From contig NZ_CP031264.1 of NCBI RefSeq assembly GCF_003258605.2, forward strand, positions 2,790,001 through 2,854,000: a DNA stretch of 64,000 nt, read 5' to 3'. The DNA comes from Peterkaempfera bronchialis (GTDB taxonomy: Bacteria > Actinomycetota > Actinomycetes > Streptomycetales > Streptomycetaceae). The notes below the pieces were generated by a model. It was not told where the DNA came from. It saw only the letters and a program-made list of their open reading frames with translations, and made no database searches. Positions 1 to 8,841 of the stretch are shown here, one piece after another; positions within the stretch are counted from its first letter, which is position 1, and every line of letters starts with the position of its first letter. A program made the translations under genes and the position numbers.

Positions 1-680
1 TGGGCGGACTTGCCGGCGACCCCGGCGAGCAGCAGCAGGGCCACCAGCGTGGGGTGGCCCAGGTGTCCGTGGGCGGCGGCGTCCAGCACGCCGCTGATGC
101 GGAAGGTGCCGGCGTCGGCGCCGAGGGCGAAGATGCCGAAGAGGAACGGCACATCGCCGAGCTTGGTGACCAGGAACGCCTTGAGGGAGGCGGAGCGGGC
201 GTCGGCGGTCTCCCAGTGGTGGCCGATCAGGAAGTACGAGCAGATGCCCATGATCTCCCAGCCGACCAGCAGCACGATCAGGTCGCCGGAGTAGACGACC
301 AGCAGCATGGCGGAGGTGAAGAGGGAGACCAGGGCGGCGTAGGAGGGGTAGCGCGGGTCGTCGCGCAGATAGGCGGTGGAGTAGACCTGCACACAGGTGG
401 CGACGATGCCGACCAGGACGGCGATGGCGATGGCGAAGCCGTCCAGGTGGAGGGCGAGGTCGATGGCCGGTCCGCCGGTGGGGGTGAGCCGGGTGGCGGC
501 GTCCAGGGCCTTGCCGGTGCCCAGGTCCAGCGCGACCAGCAGGGCGAGGACGGCGGAGGCGGCGACGGGGAGGACGGCGAGCGGCCGTACGAAGCCGGGG
601 GCGCGGCGGCCGGCGGCGAGCCCGGCGGCGGCGCCGAGCGCGGGCAGCACGGGGACGAGCACGGCGAGGGTGACGGTCAT
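1..680 (-). CDS. nuoL: NADH-quinone oxidoreductase subunit L, N-terminal part (cut by window edge)
   Basis: Membrane proton-pumping subunit of respiratory complex I (antiporter-like family). About 226 N-terminal residues are visible; the rest lies left of the window. Hydrophobic segments follow one another from residue 1, and the stretch [19 protein letters not shown] is the family's hallmark. The ATG (complement of 678-680) overlaps the nuoK stop by four bases (ATGA), so the start is well fixed and translation is probably coupled to nuoK. It is the last visible gene of the minus-strand nuoABCHIJKL order. Assignment is by motif and gene order. Confidence 0.93.
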   Translation of the reverse strand, partial: MTVTLAVLVPVLPALGAAAGLAAGRRAPGFVRPLAVLPVAASAVLALLVALDLGTGKALDAATRLTPTGGPAIDLALHLDGFAIAIAVLVGIVATCVQVYSTAYLRDDPRYPSYAALVSLFTSAMLLVVYSGDLIVLLVGWEIMGICSYFLIGHHWETADARSASLKAFLVTKLGDVPFLFGIFALGADAGTFRISGVLDAAAHGHLGHPTLVALLLLAGVAGKSA

Positions 681-1075
681 GCGGCGGCCTTGCCCTTCAC
701 CGGGTCGGCGTCCTGGGAGGGGGGACTGTCGGGGGCGGAGTCGGGGGTGTTGTCAGTGGGGGGTGCGATGCTGTCGGCAAGGTCGCGGAGCCGGTCGACG
801 TCGGCGGTGCCACGGCTGCGGAAGACCATGAGGACGATGGCGAGACCGAGGCCGATCTCCGCTGCGGCGACGGTGATGGTGAAGAGGGTGAGCGCCTGGC
901 CGGCGTGGAGGGTGTCACGCAGCCAGACGTCGAAGGCCACCAGGTTGAGGTTGACCGCGTTGAGCATCAGCTCGACGGACATCAGCATGAGGACGGCGTT
1001 GCGCCGCGCGAGCACACCGTAGAGGCCGATGCAGAAGAGCAGGGCGGCGAGGACGGCGGGATAGGCGAGGTGCAT
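677..1075 (-). CDS. nuoK: NADH-quinone oxidoreductase subunit K
   Basis: Small three-helix membrane subunit of complex I, 132 residues. The helix-2 motif [18 protein letters not shown] carries Glu35, and helix 3 carries Glu73 ([11 protein letters not shown]). These match the two membrane glutamates known to be needed for proton translocation in E. coli NuoK. Residues 1-98 cover the normal NuoK length of about 100; residues 99-132 are an extra acidic, Pro/Ser-rich tail. It starts 6 bases after the likely true nuoJ stop at 1082 and overlaps nuoL by ATGA. Confidence 0.95.
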   Translation of the reverse strand: MHLAYPAVLAALLFCIGLYGVLARRNAVLMLMSVELMLNAVNLNLVAFDVWLRDTLHAGQALTLFTITVAAAEIGLGLAIVLMVFRSRGTADVDRLRDLADSIAPPTDNTPDSAPDSPPSQDADPVKGKAAA

Positions 1076-1845
1076 CGGCGGTCAGCGCTCCTGCGGGGGG
1101 TTCGCGGGGGCCGCGGCGGGGGTGGGGTGGCCGTGGAGTCGGGGGCTGCGGGGCGGGGGGCGGCTGCTCGGGGTGCCGGGGGTCGGGGTGCCGGGGGTCG
1201 AGGTGCCGGGGGTCGAGGTGCCGGGGGTCGGGGTGCCGAGGTCGCCTTGCCGGGGCGGGGCCGGGACGGGCGGAGCGCGCTTCGGGCCGTCTCGCTCCGG
1301 GAGAGCACGATGGCGCCGACCAGGGCGGCGAGGAGGAGTACGGAGAGCGCCTCGAAGGGCAGCACCCAGTGGCGGAAGAGGCTCGCGCCGGTGACCTCGG
1401 CACTGCCGCCGCCCGCGCCGAGGTCGACCCAGGTGGAGCGGAAGGCGTCGACGACCAGGGTGACCAGGGTGGCCGCAGCGGCCACGGCCACCCCGAGGGC
1501 GACCGGGCGGTTGCGCGAGTCGGCGTCGGGCGAGCTGCCGATGGGTGCCTTGGTGAGCATCAGACCGAAGAGGACCAGGACGACGATCGACCCGATGTAG
1601 ATGAGGACCTGGACCCAGGCGATGAACTCGGCGGTGAGCAGCAGGAACTCGACGGCGAGCCCGCCGAGCGCCACCACCAGCCACAGCGCGGCATGGACCA
1701 GCTGCCGGGTGGTGACGGCGAGCACGGCGGAGCCGAGCACGGCAAGGCCGACCAGGACGAAGACGATCTCGACCCCGGTGGGCGAGAGGAAGGAGTGCCC
1801 TTGGGAGGAGAGCGGGCCGGCGGCGAGGTGGAGGGCGGCGGTCAC
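982..1845 (-). CDS. nuoJ: NADH-quinone oxidoreductase subunit J, with probable frame change near its 3' end
   Basis: Five-helix membrane subunit of complex I. The GTG start (complement of 1843-1845) overlaps the nuoI stop (GTGA). Residues 1-165 give the normal membrane core, including the segment [20 protein letters not shown]. As sequenced the frame runs to 982, 94 bases into nuoK, through a tail of APRPP repeats with poor third-position GC. In the next frame the same DNA encodes a (G)TSTP/TPTP repeat with nearly all codons ending in G or C, and stops at 1082 just before nuoK. I infer a +/-1 change at about 1245-1270 (a CCCCGCCCCGG tract), either a sequencing indel or a real frameshift. The product identity is secure; the C-terminus is not. 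Confidence 0.85.
   Translation of the reverse strand: MTAALHLAAGPLSSQGHSFLSPTGVEIVFVLVGLAVLGSAVLAVTTRQLVHAALWLVVALGGLAVEFLLLTAEFIAWVQVLIYIGSIVVLVLFGLMLTKAPIGSSPDADSRNRPVALGVAVAAAATLVTLVVDAFRSTWVDLGAGGGSAEVTGASLFRHWVLPFEALSVLLLAALVGAIVLSRSETARSALRPSRPRPGKATSAPRPPAPRPPAPRPPAPRPPAPRAAAPRPAAPDSTATPPPPRPPRTPRRSADRRCTSPIPPSSPPCSSASASTVCSRGATPSSC
1171..1245. repeat. 15-bp tandem repeat inside the nuoJ 3' end
   Basis: Four uninterrupted 15-bp units of the form (g/a)ggtgccgggggtcg at 1171-1230, with a degenerate fifth unit to 1245. On the nuoJ strand the unit encodes a five-residue Pro/Thr/Ser or Pro/Ala/Arg repeat depending on frame. Unit length is a multiple of three, so copy number changes would not shift frame. 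Confidence 0.9.
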
Positions 1846-2414
1846 GTGTCCTGCTGCTCCTCTGCGTTCTCCGCGGCGGCGGCTGCCGCTGCGGCGGCCG
1901 CGAGCTTGTCGGCGGACTTGCGGGCGGCGGCGATCTCCTTGGGCTCCTCGGCGGCGGGGTCGAGGGCGGGCGGTGCGGGCACCGTCCACATCCACTCGCG
2001 CAGCCGGTCCCGCTCATGGGTGAGTTCGAGGATGTCGGTCTCGGCGTACTCGAACTCGGGCGACCAGAAGAGCGCGTCGAAGGGGCAGACCTCGATGCAG
2101 ATCCCGCAGTACATGCAGAGCGAGAAGTCGATGGCGAAGCGGTCCAGCACATTGCGGGTGCGCGCCCGGGCGTTGGGGTCGACGGCGGGCAGCGTCTCCT
2201 TGTGGGAGTCGATGTAGATGCACCAGTCCGGGCACTCGCGGGCGCAGAGCATGCAGACCGTGCAGTTCTCCTCCAGCAGGCCGATCACGCCACGGGTGCG
2301 CGGCGGCAGCTCGGGCTGTACCTCGGGGTACTGCGCGGTGACGGACCTGCGGGTCATCGTCCGCAGGGTGACGGCGAGGCCCTTGGCCAGGCCACGACCG
2401 GGGAGGGGAGCCAT
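1842..2414 (-). CDS. nuoI: NADH-quinone oxidoreductase subunit I (2x[4Fe-4S])
   Basis: Peripheral-arm ferredoxin-like subunit that carries electrons toward the quinone site, 190 residues. Two complete CxxCxxCxxxCP motifs are visible: [12 protein letters not shown] (Cys51, 54, 57, 61) and [12 protein letters not shown] (Cys100, 103, 106, 110), enough for two [4Fe-4S] clusters. An additional Cys65 follows the first motif. The C-terminal 30 residues hold a run of ten alanines, an extension beyond the core. The ATG overlaps the nuoH stop by one base (TGATG). Confidence 0.95.
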   Translation of the reverse strand: MAPLPGRGLAKGLAVTLRTMTRRSVTAQYPEVQPELPPRTRGVIGLLEENCTVCMLCARECPDWCIYIDSHKETLPAVDPNARARTRNVLDRFAIDFSLCMYCGICIEVCPFDALFWSPEFEYAETDILELTHERDRLREWMWTVPAPPALDPAAEEPKEIAAARKSADKLAAAAAAAAAAENAEEQQDT

Positions 2415-3373
2415 CAGGAGATCACCACCTTGACGATGCCGGTGAGGGCCAGCTGGGCGAGGGAGAGCGGGATGAGGACGGTCCAGGCGAAGCGCATCAG
2501 CTGGTCCTGGCGGAGCCGGGGGTAGGTCACGCGCAGCCAGATCACCACAAAGGCCAGGACGAAGATCTTGAGCAGCGTCCACAGCCACCCCAGCCCGTCG
2601 GAGAACGGGCCGTGCCAGCCGCCCAGGAAGAGGACGGTGGTCAGCGCGCAGAGGACGAGGATGCCCGCGTACTCGGAGAGCAGGAAGAGGGCGAACCGCA
2701 GCCCGGTGTACTCGGTGTAGGCGCCGAAGATGATCTCGGAGTCGGCGACCGGCATGTCGAACGGCGGGCGTTGCAGCTCGGCGAGGCCCGCGGTGAAGAA
2801 GACGAACCCGCCGATGATCTGCCACGGCACCCACCACCAGTGGAAGGCGTCGACGATCCCGGGGAGGGAGAGGGTACCGGCCGCCATGGCCACCGAGGCG
2901 GCGGCGAGCAGCATCGGCAGCTCATACGACATCAGCTGGGCGGCGGTGCGGATGCCGCCGAGGAGGGAGAACTTGTTGGCGGACGCCCAACCGGCCATCA
3001 GCGAGCCGAGTACGCCGATGCCCATCACCGCGAGCACAAAGAAGAGTCCGGCGTCGACGACCTGGCCGACCAGGCCGTTCGGGCCGAGCGGGATGGCGAT
3101 CAGCACGACCAGGTAGGGCAGCAGGGCGACGGCCGGGGCGAGTTGGAAGATGCGGCGGTCAGCGCCGGAGGGGACCACGTCCTCCTTCTGCGCGAACTTC
3201 ACGCCGTCGGCGACCAGTTGCGCCCAGCCGTGGAAGCCGCCCGCGTACATCGGGCCGAGGCGGCCCTGCATATGGGCCATCACCTTGTGCTCGGTCTGGC
3301 CGATGACCAGGGGGATGACGAGGAACGCGGCCAGGGCGGCGACGCAGCGGAGCAGCGCGTCCAGCAGGTTCAT
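2414..3373 (-). CDS. nuoH: NADH-quinone oxidoreductase subunit H
   Basis: Membrane subunit that forms part of the quinone chamber of complex I, 319 residues, about eight membrane helices. The loop [19 protein letters not shown] and the downstream [11 protein letters not shown] match the family. The usual RxPFDLPEAE motif appears here as [12 protein letters not shown], so one of the conserved acidic positions is replaced by Val. That fits a divergent, second-type complex rather than the canonical one. The start overlaps the nuoC stop (ATGA); in canonical operons nuoH follows nuoG, but here it follows nuoC. Confidence 0.93.
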   Translation of the reverse strand: MNLLDALLRCVAALAAFLVIPLVIGQTEHKVMAHMQGRLGPMYAGGFHGWAQLVADGVKFAQKEDVVPSGADRRIFQLAPAVALLPYLVVLIAIPLGPNGLVGQVVDAGLFFVLAVMGIGVLGSLMAGWASANKFSLLGGIRTAAQLMSYELPMLLAAASVAMAAGTLSLPGIVDAFHWWWVPWQIIGGFVFFTAGLAELQRPPFDMPVADSEIIFGAYTEYTGLRFALFLLSEYAGILVLCALTTVLFLGGWHGPFSDGLGWLWTLLKIFVLAFVVIWLRVTYPRLRQDQLMRFAWTVLIPLSLAQLALTGIVKVVIS

Positions 3374-4394
3374 GCGCCGTCTCCGTCCGGGCGGGGGTCG
3401 GTCTCGGGGGTGCTGCCGGGCTCGGTGTCGCGCTCGGGCCGGGGCTCGGGTGCGGGCTCGGGCTTGGCACCAGGCTCGGGTGCGGCCCCGGGTGCGGGCT
3501 CGGGCTTGGTGTCGCGGCCGGGCTCGGGCTTGGTGTCGGGCTCGGGGGCGGCGGGCGCCGGGGTGGTCTGCCAGGGGGCGTCCGGGGTGCGGCGGCGCTC
3601 CCGCTGGGGGATGGGCGCCTGCTCGGCGGCAGCCTCCGGGGTGGCGGCAGCCTGGATGGCGGAGCCCTCGCTGACGCTGCGGGTACGGCGGGGCCGGTCG
3701 GCCCGCACCGGGCGCTCCCCTGCGGCGGCAGGAGCAGCGGCTCCGGCTCCGGCTGCACGCCCGGCGGCACCGGCCGCGCGGGCGCCGCGCGCGGGGCGTT
3801 CGGCGACCGGCGGCAGGGTGCCCTTCAGCGGGCCCCACTCATTGGGGTCGGGCACGCCGGGCGGCAGCATCCGGCGGCGTCCGGCCGCCTGGCCCTCGCC
3901 ATGGTCGCTCTCGCCGGGCTCCTTGGCGCCCGGCCATGCCTTGGCGACCCGCGCGGCCAGCACGAACTCCTTGCGCAGCGGGTGTCCCTCGAAGCCGTCC
4001 GGCAGCAGCAGGGTGGTCAGCCCCGGGTGGCCGGGGAAGTCGATGCCGAACATCTCGTGGGTCTCCCGCTCGTGCCAGCCGGCCCCGGCGTAGACGCCGG
4101 TGGCGGTGGGCAGCGAGGCGCGGTCCCGGGGGACGCGGGTGCGCAGCAGCAGGTGCCGGACGGGGGCGGCGTCGCCGACCGCCGCGAGATGGGCGACGAC
4201 GGAGAAGCCCTCCGCCAGTTCGTCCACCGCGCTCAGCCAGTCGAAGTAGGCCAGCGAGAGGGTGTCCCGGGCGGCGGTGAGGGCCTCGGTCCAGTGCTCG
4301 GCGGGTACGTCCACCGTGAGCAGCTGGTGGCTCTCCTCTGCGGTGGCCCACGGGCCGACGGCCGTGGCCACCTCCTCCGGGGTGCGGTCGAAGG

Positions 4395-4398
<4 letters not shown>
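3370..4398 (-). CDS. nuoC: NADH-quinone oxidoreductase subunit C (30 kDa) with long Pro/Glu/Ala-rich tail
   Basis: Peripheral-arm subunit of complex I, 342 residues. Residues 1-190 hold the 30-kDa domain, with [18 protein letters not shown] followed by [10 protein letters not shown], the family signature. Residues 190-342 are a low-complexity tail rich in Pro, Glu, Lys and Ala with repeated PEPxxKPEP-type units, unlikely to fold. The GTG start overlaps the nuoB stop (GTGA). No NuoD domain is fused to it and no nuoD gene follows, which is unusual because NuoC and NuoD work together next to the N2 cluster. Confidence 0.9.
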
Positions 4399-5095
<697 letters not shown>

Positions 5096-5105
<10 letters not shown>

Positions 5106-5545
5106 TCCAGGACGCCCTTCTTCCAGGCGTAGAGCAGGCCGACGGCGAGGAACCCGATGAAGATGAACATCTCCACCAGCGTCCCGGCGCCGTAGCCGGG
5201 GGCTGCGAACACGGTGGCCCACGGGAACAGGTAGATGGCGTCCACCGCGAAGATCACATACAGGAAGGCGTACACGTAGTAGCGGATCTGGGTCTGGGCC
5301 CAGCCCTCCCCCACCGGGTCGACGCCGCATTCGTAGCTGAGCAGCTTCTCCGGCGTGGGTGCCACCGGCCGCATCAGGCGGTTGGCGGTGAAGGCCACCG
5401 CGACAAAGAGCACCCCGACGACGGCGAGCAGCCCGACCGTCGAGTACGCGTCGAAGTAGCCGCCGCCCGTCGCCGGGTCGTCCGCAGCCGCGGCGGCCCA
5501 CTGGGTGAGCTGTCCCACCGCGTGGGGCGCCTGCGTTGCCTCCAT
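5096..5545 (-). CDS. nuoA: NADH-quinone oxidoreductase subunit A
   Basis: Three-helix membrane subunit of complex I, 149 residues, first gene of the cluster. The loop motif [18 protein letters not shown] and the helix [21 protein letters not shown] are diagnostic. An AAAGGA ribosome binding site lies 8 bases before the ATG at 5545. A Pro-poor N-terminal extension of about 30 residues precedes the first helix. The gene is divergent from the sensor kinase at 5857. Confidence 0.95.
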
Positions 5546-5856
5546 GATCGGTGTCCTTTACGCAGCCATGACGTTTCGTACGCCTGGGAGTCTAGGTCCA
5601 CCTGCCCCCAGGCTGTGCACCGCGCCCGGCGTGCAAGACGGCGGGACCTCCCCGCAGGGCGCCGGCCGCCCGCCGGAGGTGGGGTTATCCCCCGGGCGCC
5701 GAGGGCGACCACCCCCATGGCCTCCCGTCCTTGCGGGAGGGCAGGCTGGGCTCACCACACCGGGACCAGCCGGCCGAGGAGCCCAAGGAACCCCCGAGCG
5801 ACCCCGAGGAACCCCGAGGAACCCGGGAAACCCGAGAAAGAGGGACGGTACGCGAC
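5546..5856. promoter_or_regulatory. Divergent intergenic region nuoA / sensor kinase 1
   Basis: Holds the upstream region of both transcription units. On the minus strand, TAGACT (complement of 5589-5594) fits an actinobacterial -10 element for nuoA; no clear -35 was found. A perfect hairpin CCTCCCG-TCCTTG-CGGGAGG lies at 5721-5740. Before the kinase start, a roughly 10-bp repeat accccgagga recurs imperfectly about four times (5788-5830). No operator could be assigned. Confidence 0.5.
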
Positions 5857-7053
5857 ATGGAGGGCCAGCAGCGCCTTGCGGACAAGCCCGGGTCGCCGGG
5901 TGGCGGCGGGACCGCCCAGCACCGCCCCCTCTACGGGGCGCAGACCTGGGGGGCGGTGGCCTATCTGCTGCTGAGCTTCCCGGTGGGTCTGGTCGGTTTT
6001 GTGTTCACGGTCGTCGTCCTGTCGGTGGGCCTCGGTCTCGCCGTGACCGTGGTCGGCCTTCCGCTGATGGCCCTGGGCCTGCTGGGCTGCCGCGCCCTGG
6101 CCACCATGGAGCGGGCCCGGACCGGAAAGCTGCTGGGTGAGCGCATCCCCGACCCCGAGCCGCTGTCACCGCGCCGCCCCGGCCCCGCCGGCCGGGTCCT
6201 GGCCCTGCTGGCCGATGGCCAGGGCTGGCGGGCAGCGCTGTACTTCACCGTACTGCTGCCGTGGGGGGTCTTCACCTTCGCGGTGACCCTGGCCGTGCTG
6301 ATCGTCGGCTGGCCGGTGCTGCCCTGGGTGGTACACAGCCTGGCGGCCGTGAACCGGATGCTGGCGACCTCGCTGCTGTCGCCGTCGTCGTTGTCGGAGC
6401 GGGTACGGGAGCTGGAGGACGACCGGGGCACCGTGGTCGACACCGCCGCCGCCGACCTGCGCCGCATCGAACGCGACCTCCACGACGGCGCCCAAGCCCG
6501 CCTCGTCGCCCTCGCCATGGACCTCGGCCTCGCCAAAGAGAAACTCACCGAAGACCCCGAAGCCGCAGCCGCCATGGTCGACGCCGCCCACGGCGAGGTC
6601 AAACTCGCCCTCCAAGAACTCCGCGACCTCGCCCGAGGCATCCACCCCGCCATCCTCACCGACCGAGGACTCGACGCCGCCCTCTCCTCCGTCGCCACCC
6701 GCTGCACCATCCCCGGCGGCGTCCGCGTCACCGTCAGCCTCCCCACCCGACCCGCCTCCGCCATCGAAGGCATCGCCTACTTCACCGCCACCGAACTCCT
6801 CACCAACATCTCCAAGCACTCCCACGCCCACACCGCCACCCTCGACCTCTGGCGCACCGACGACCGCCTCATGCTCCAAGTCCACGACGACGGCAACGGC
6901 GGCGCCCAGGAACACCCCGGCAGCGGACTCGCCGGACTCGCCGACCGCATCCGCGCCGTCGACGGCGTCTTCCTCATCCACAGCCCCCACGGCGGCCCCA
7001 CCACCATCACCGTCGAACTCCCCTGGCACACCCGGTCCGCCGGCCGCAGCTGA
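5857..7053 (+). CDS. DesK/NarL-type sensor histidine kinase 1
   Basis: Membrane sensor kinase, 398 residues. Residues 30-165 contain paired hydrophobic segments (about four membrane helices) of the 'putative sensor' type common in Streptomyces kinases. The HisKA_3 domain has ERDLHDGAQARLVALAM with phosphoacceptor His209, followed by an ATP-binding domain with N-box ATELLTNISKHS, G1 box VHDDGNGGA and G2 box GSGLAGLADRI. The ATG at 5857 follows AGAAAGAGGGAC. No response regulator gene lies beside it. From 6372 on, the DNA is almost the same as in the next gene, and leucine codon choice changes from CTG to CTC near 6445. Confidence 0.9.
   Translation: MEGQQRLADKPGSPGGGGTAQHRPLYGAQTWGAVAYLLLSFPVGLVGFVFTVVVLSVGLGLAVTVVGLPLMALGLLGCRALATMERARTGKLLGERIPDPEPLSPRRPGPAGRVLALLADGQGWRAALYFTVLLPWGVFTFAVTLAVLIVGWPVLPWVVHSLAAVNRMLATSLLSPSSLSERVRELEDDRGTVVDTAAADLRRIERDLHDGAQARLVALAMDLGLAKEKLTEDPEAAAAMVDAAHGEVKLALQELRDLARGIHPAILTDRGLDAALSSVATRCTIPGGVRVTVSLPTRPASAIEGIAYFTATELLTNISKHSHAHTATLDLWRTDDRLMLQVHDDGNGGAQEHPGSGLAGLADRIRAVDGVFLIHSPHGGPTTITVELPWHTRSAGRS
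6372..7027 (+). repeat. 656-bp direct repeat, copy 1 (kinase catalytic domain)
   Basis: Matches 7925-8580 at a constant offset of 1553 bases; the only mismatch I found is t6391 versus c7944. It covers the last linker, the HisKA_3 domain and the whole ATPase domain up to the residues VELPW. Confidence 0.93.
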
Positions 7054-7083
7054 CCGCCCGCAGCTGCCCGCTTCCGCCGCGCC

Positions 7084-7115
7084 GGGGTGGGGTGGGGTGG
7101 GGAGAACCCCACCCC
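7084..7115 (+). other. G-quadruplex motif overlapping a perfect hairpin
   Basis: 7084-7102 reads GGGGTGGGGTGGGGTGGGG, four G4 runs separated by single T. The last nine bases (7094-7102) also pair perfectly with CCCCACCCC at 7107-7115 across an AGAA loop. The element lies between the two kinase genes and could act as a terminator or a structural switch in the transcript. The sequence is certain; the function is inference. Confidence 0.7.
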
Positions 7116-7232
7116 CAAGACGCCGAGGCTCCCCATACCGGCGGGCCCCTGCGGCCAGCAGGCTTGCCGTGTCAGCAGCACCCCGACTCAGAGGGCTCAG
7201 CCCGACCCAGAAGGCTCAGGAGGCCGGACACC

Positions 7233-8588
7233 GTGATCGAGCACAAGGCAGCCACCGGACGCGCCCGGCCGGGTGCGGACCCCGACCGGAGCATGCGCCC
7301 CGGCCCGGGTCTCCTGGGCGCCCCGTTCGCGGCCCGCACCTGGAAGGAGTTCCTGCACCTGCTGCTGGACCTTCCGATCGCGGTCGCCGCCTTCGTCTAC
7401 GTGGTGGTGATGATCAGCCTCGGCATGGGCCTGGCCGTCACCTTCCTGGGCCTGCCGGTGCTGGCCGCCGGCGTCGCCGGAGCGCGCGGCTGGGCGGCGA
7501 TGGAGCGGGCCCGCGCCGCCGCCCTGCTGGGGGTCCGGGTCGGCCGCCCCTCCCCGCTGCGCCCGACCCGCCCCGGCCTGATGGGCTGGCTCGGCGCGGT
7601 GCTCAAGGACGGCGTGAGCTGGCGCAATGTCCTCTACTGCGTGCTGATGCTGCCCTGGAGCATCTTCTCCTTCACCGTCTCCGTGGTCTTCTGGCTCTAC
7701 GGCTGGGCGATGCTGACCTACCCCGCCTGGCAGTGGGTCTTCCCGACCTACACCGACCAGCCGGGCCTCCAGCTGTACGGGGACGGCCCCGGCGGACGGC
7801 CGGACGTGTACCTGGACAGCGTCCCCGAGGTGGCGGCGGCCTGCGCGCTCGGGGTGCTGCTGGTCTTCACCACGCCCTGGCTGATCCACGGCATGGCCAA
7901 CGTCAACCGGGCGATGGTGCGCGGGCTGCTGTCGCCGTCGTCGCTGTCGGAGCGGGTACGGGAGCTGGAGGACGACCGGGGCACCGTGGTCGACACCGCC
8001 GCCGCCGACCTGCGCCGCATCGAACGCGACCTCCACGACGGCGCCCAAGCCCGCCTCGTCGCCCTCGCCATGGACCTCGGCCTCGCCAAAGAGAAACTCA
8101 CCGAAGACCCCGAAGCCGCAGCCGCCATGGTCGACGCCGCCCACGGCGAGGTCAAACTCGCCCTCCAAGAACTCCGCGACCTCGCCCGAGGCATCCACCC
8201 CGCCATCCTCACCGACCGAGGACTCGACGCCGCCCTCTCCTCCGTCGCCACCCGCTGCACCATCCCCGGCGGCGTCCGCGTCACCGTCAGCCTCCCCACC
8301 CGACCCGCCTCCGCCATCGAAGGCATCGCCTACTTCACCGCCACCGAACTCCTCACCAACATCTCCAAGCACTCCCACGCCCACACCGCCACCCTCGACC
8401 TCTGGCGCACCGACGACCGCCTCATGCTCCAAGTCCACGACGACGGCAACGGCGGCGCCCAGGAACACCCCGGCAGCGGACTCGCCGGACTCGCCGACCG
8501 CATCCGCGCCGTCGACGGCGTCTTCCTCATCCACAGCCCCCACGGCGGCCCCACCACCATCACCGTCGAACTCCCCTGGCGCGACTGA
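7233..8588 (+). CDS. DesK/NarL-type sensor histidine kinase 2
   Basis: Membrane sensor kinase, 451 residues. The GTG start at 7233 has a perfect AGGAGG ribosome binding site at 7218-7223. Residues 40-225 hold the membrane sensor module, related in pattern to kinase 1 but clearly diverged and with an extra 50-residue loop between helices (around YTDQPGLQLYGDGPGG). From residue 232 to the end the protein equals kinase 1: phosphoacceptor His268 in ERDLHDGAQAR, N-box TELLTNISKHS, and the G1 and G2 boxes. Both kinases should therefore phosphorylate the same partner while sensing different inputs. No response regulator is adjacent. Confidence 0.9.
   Translation: MIEHKAATGRARPGADPDRSMRPGPGLLGAPFAARTWKEFLHLLLDLPIAVAAFVYVVVMISLGMGLAVTFLGLPVLAAGVAGARGWAAMERARAAALLGVRVGRPSPLRPTRPGLMGWLGAVLKDGVSWRNVLYCVLMLPWSIFSFTVSVVFWLYGWAMLTYPAWQWVFPTYTDQPGLQLYGDGPGGRPDVYLDSVPEVAAACALGVLLVFTTPWLIHGMANVNRAMVRGLLSPSSLSERVRELEDDRGTVVDTAAADLRRIERDLHDGAQARLVALAMDLGLAKEKLTEDPEAAAAMVDAAHGEVKLALQELRDLARGIHPAILTDRGLDAALSSVATRCTIPGGVRVTVSLPTRPASAIEGIAYFTATELLTNISKHSHAHTATLDLWRTDDRLMLQVHDDGNGGAQEHPGSGLAGLADRIRAVDGVFLIHSPHGGPTTITVELPWRD
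7925..8580 (+). repeat. 656-bp direct repeat, copy 2 (kinase catalytic domain)
   Basis: Partner of 6372-7027. The flanks on both sides differ, so only the catalytic half is homogenised. Confidence 0.93.
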
Positions 8589-8594
8589 CGGCGG

Positions 8595-8633
8595 CGGCCG
8601 GGGCGCGCACAGGCAGCGGGCGCGCCCCGGCCG
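8595..8633 (+). terminator. Terminator after sensor kinase 2
   Basis: Perfect 14-bp stem: CGGCCGGGGCGCGC (8595-8608) pairs with GCGCGCCCCGGCCG (8620-8633) around an 11-base loop. It starts six bases after the kinase stop codon and has no U-tract, as is usual in actinomycetes. Confidence 0.85.
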
Positions 8634-8769
8634 ACGGGTCCTCCGGGCCGAAGCCGGTCCGGGGACCCTGGGCGCGGCGGCGGCGGTGCGGTCCCTTGCG
8701 CGGGTGTGCACGGCGGCCGTCGGCCCGGGTCATGGCGGGTCGAGTGGAATGGCGAGGGGCATGGAGGGA

Positions 8770-8830
8770 GTCGGGAAAGGGGGTCGGGAAAGGGGGCCGG
8801 GGAGGAGGGGGCCGGGGAGGAGGGGGCCGG
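8770..8830. repeat. Two adjoining minisatellites between convergent genes
   Basis: Two copies of the 13-bp unit gtcgggaaagggg (8770-8795), then two and a third copies of the 15-bp unit gccggggaggagggg (8796-8830). Purine-rich on the plus strand; lies between the kinase terminator and the protease stop codon. Confidence 0.85.
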
Positions 8831-8841
8831 GTGCGGAGTGG

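Noticed and set aside
6261-7232. Upstream extension of sensor kinase 2 through the first kinase gene
   Set aside because: It is out of frame with kinase 1, and a GTG with perfect AGGAGG at 7233 marks the real start.
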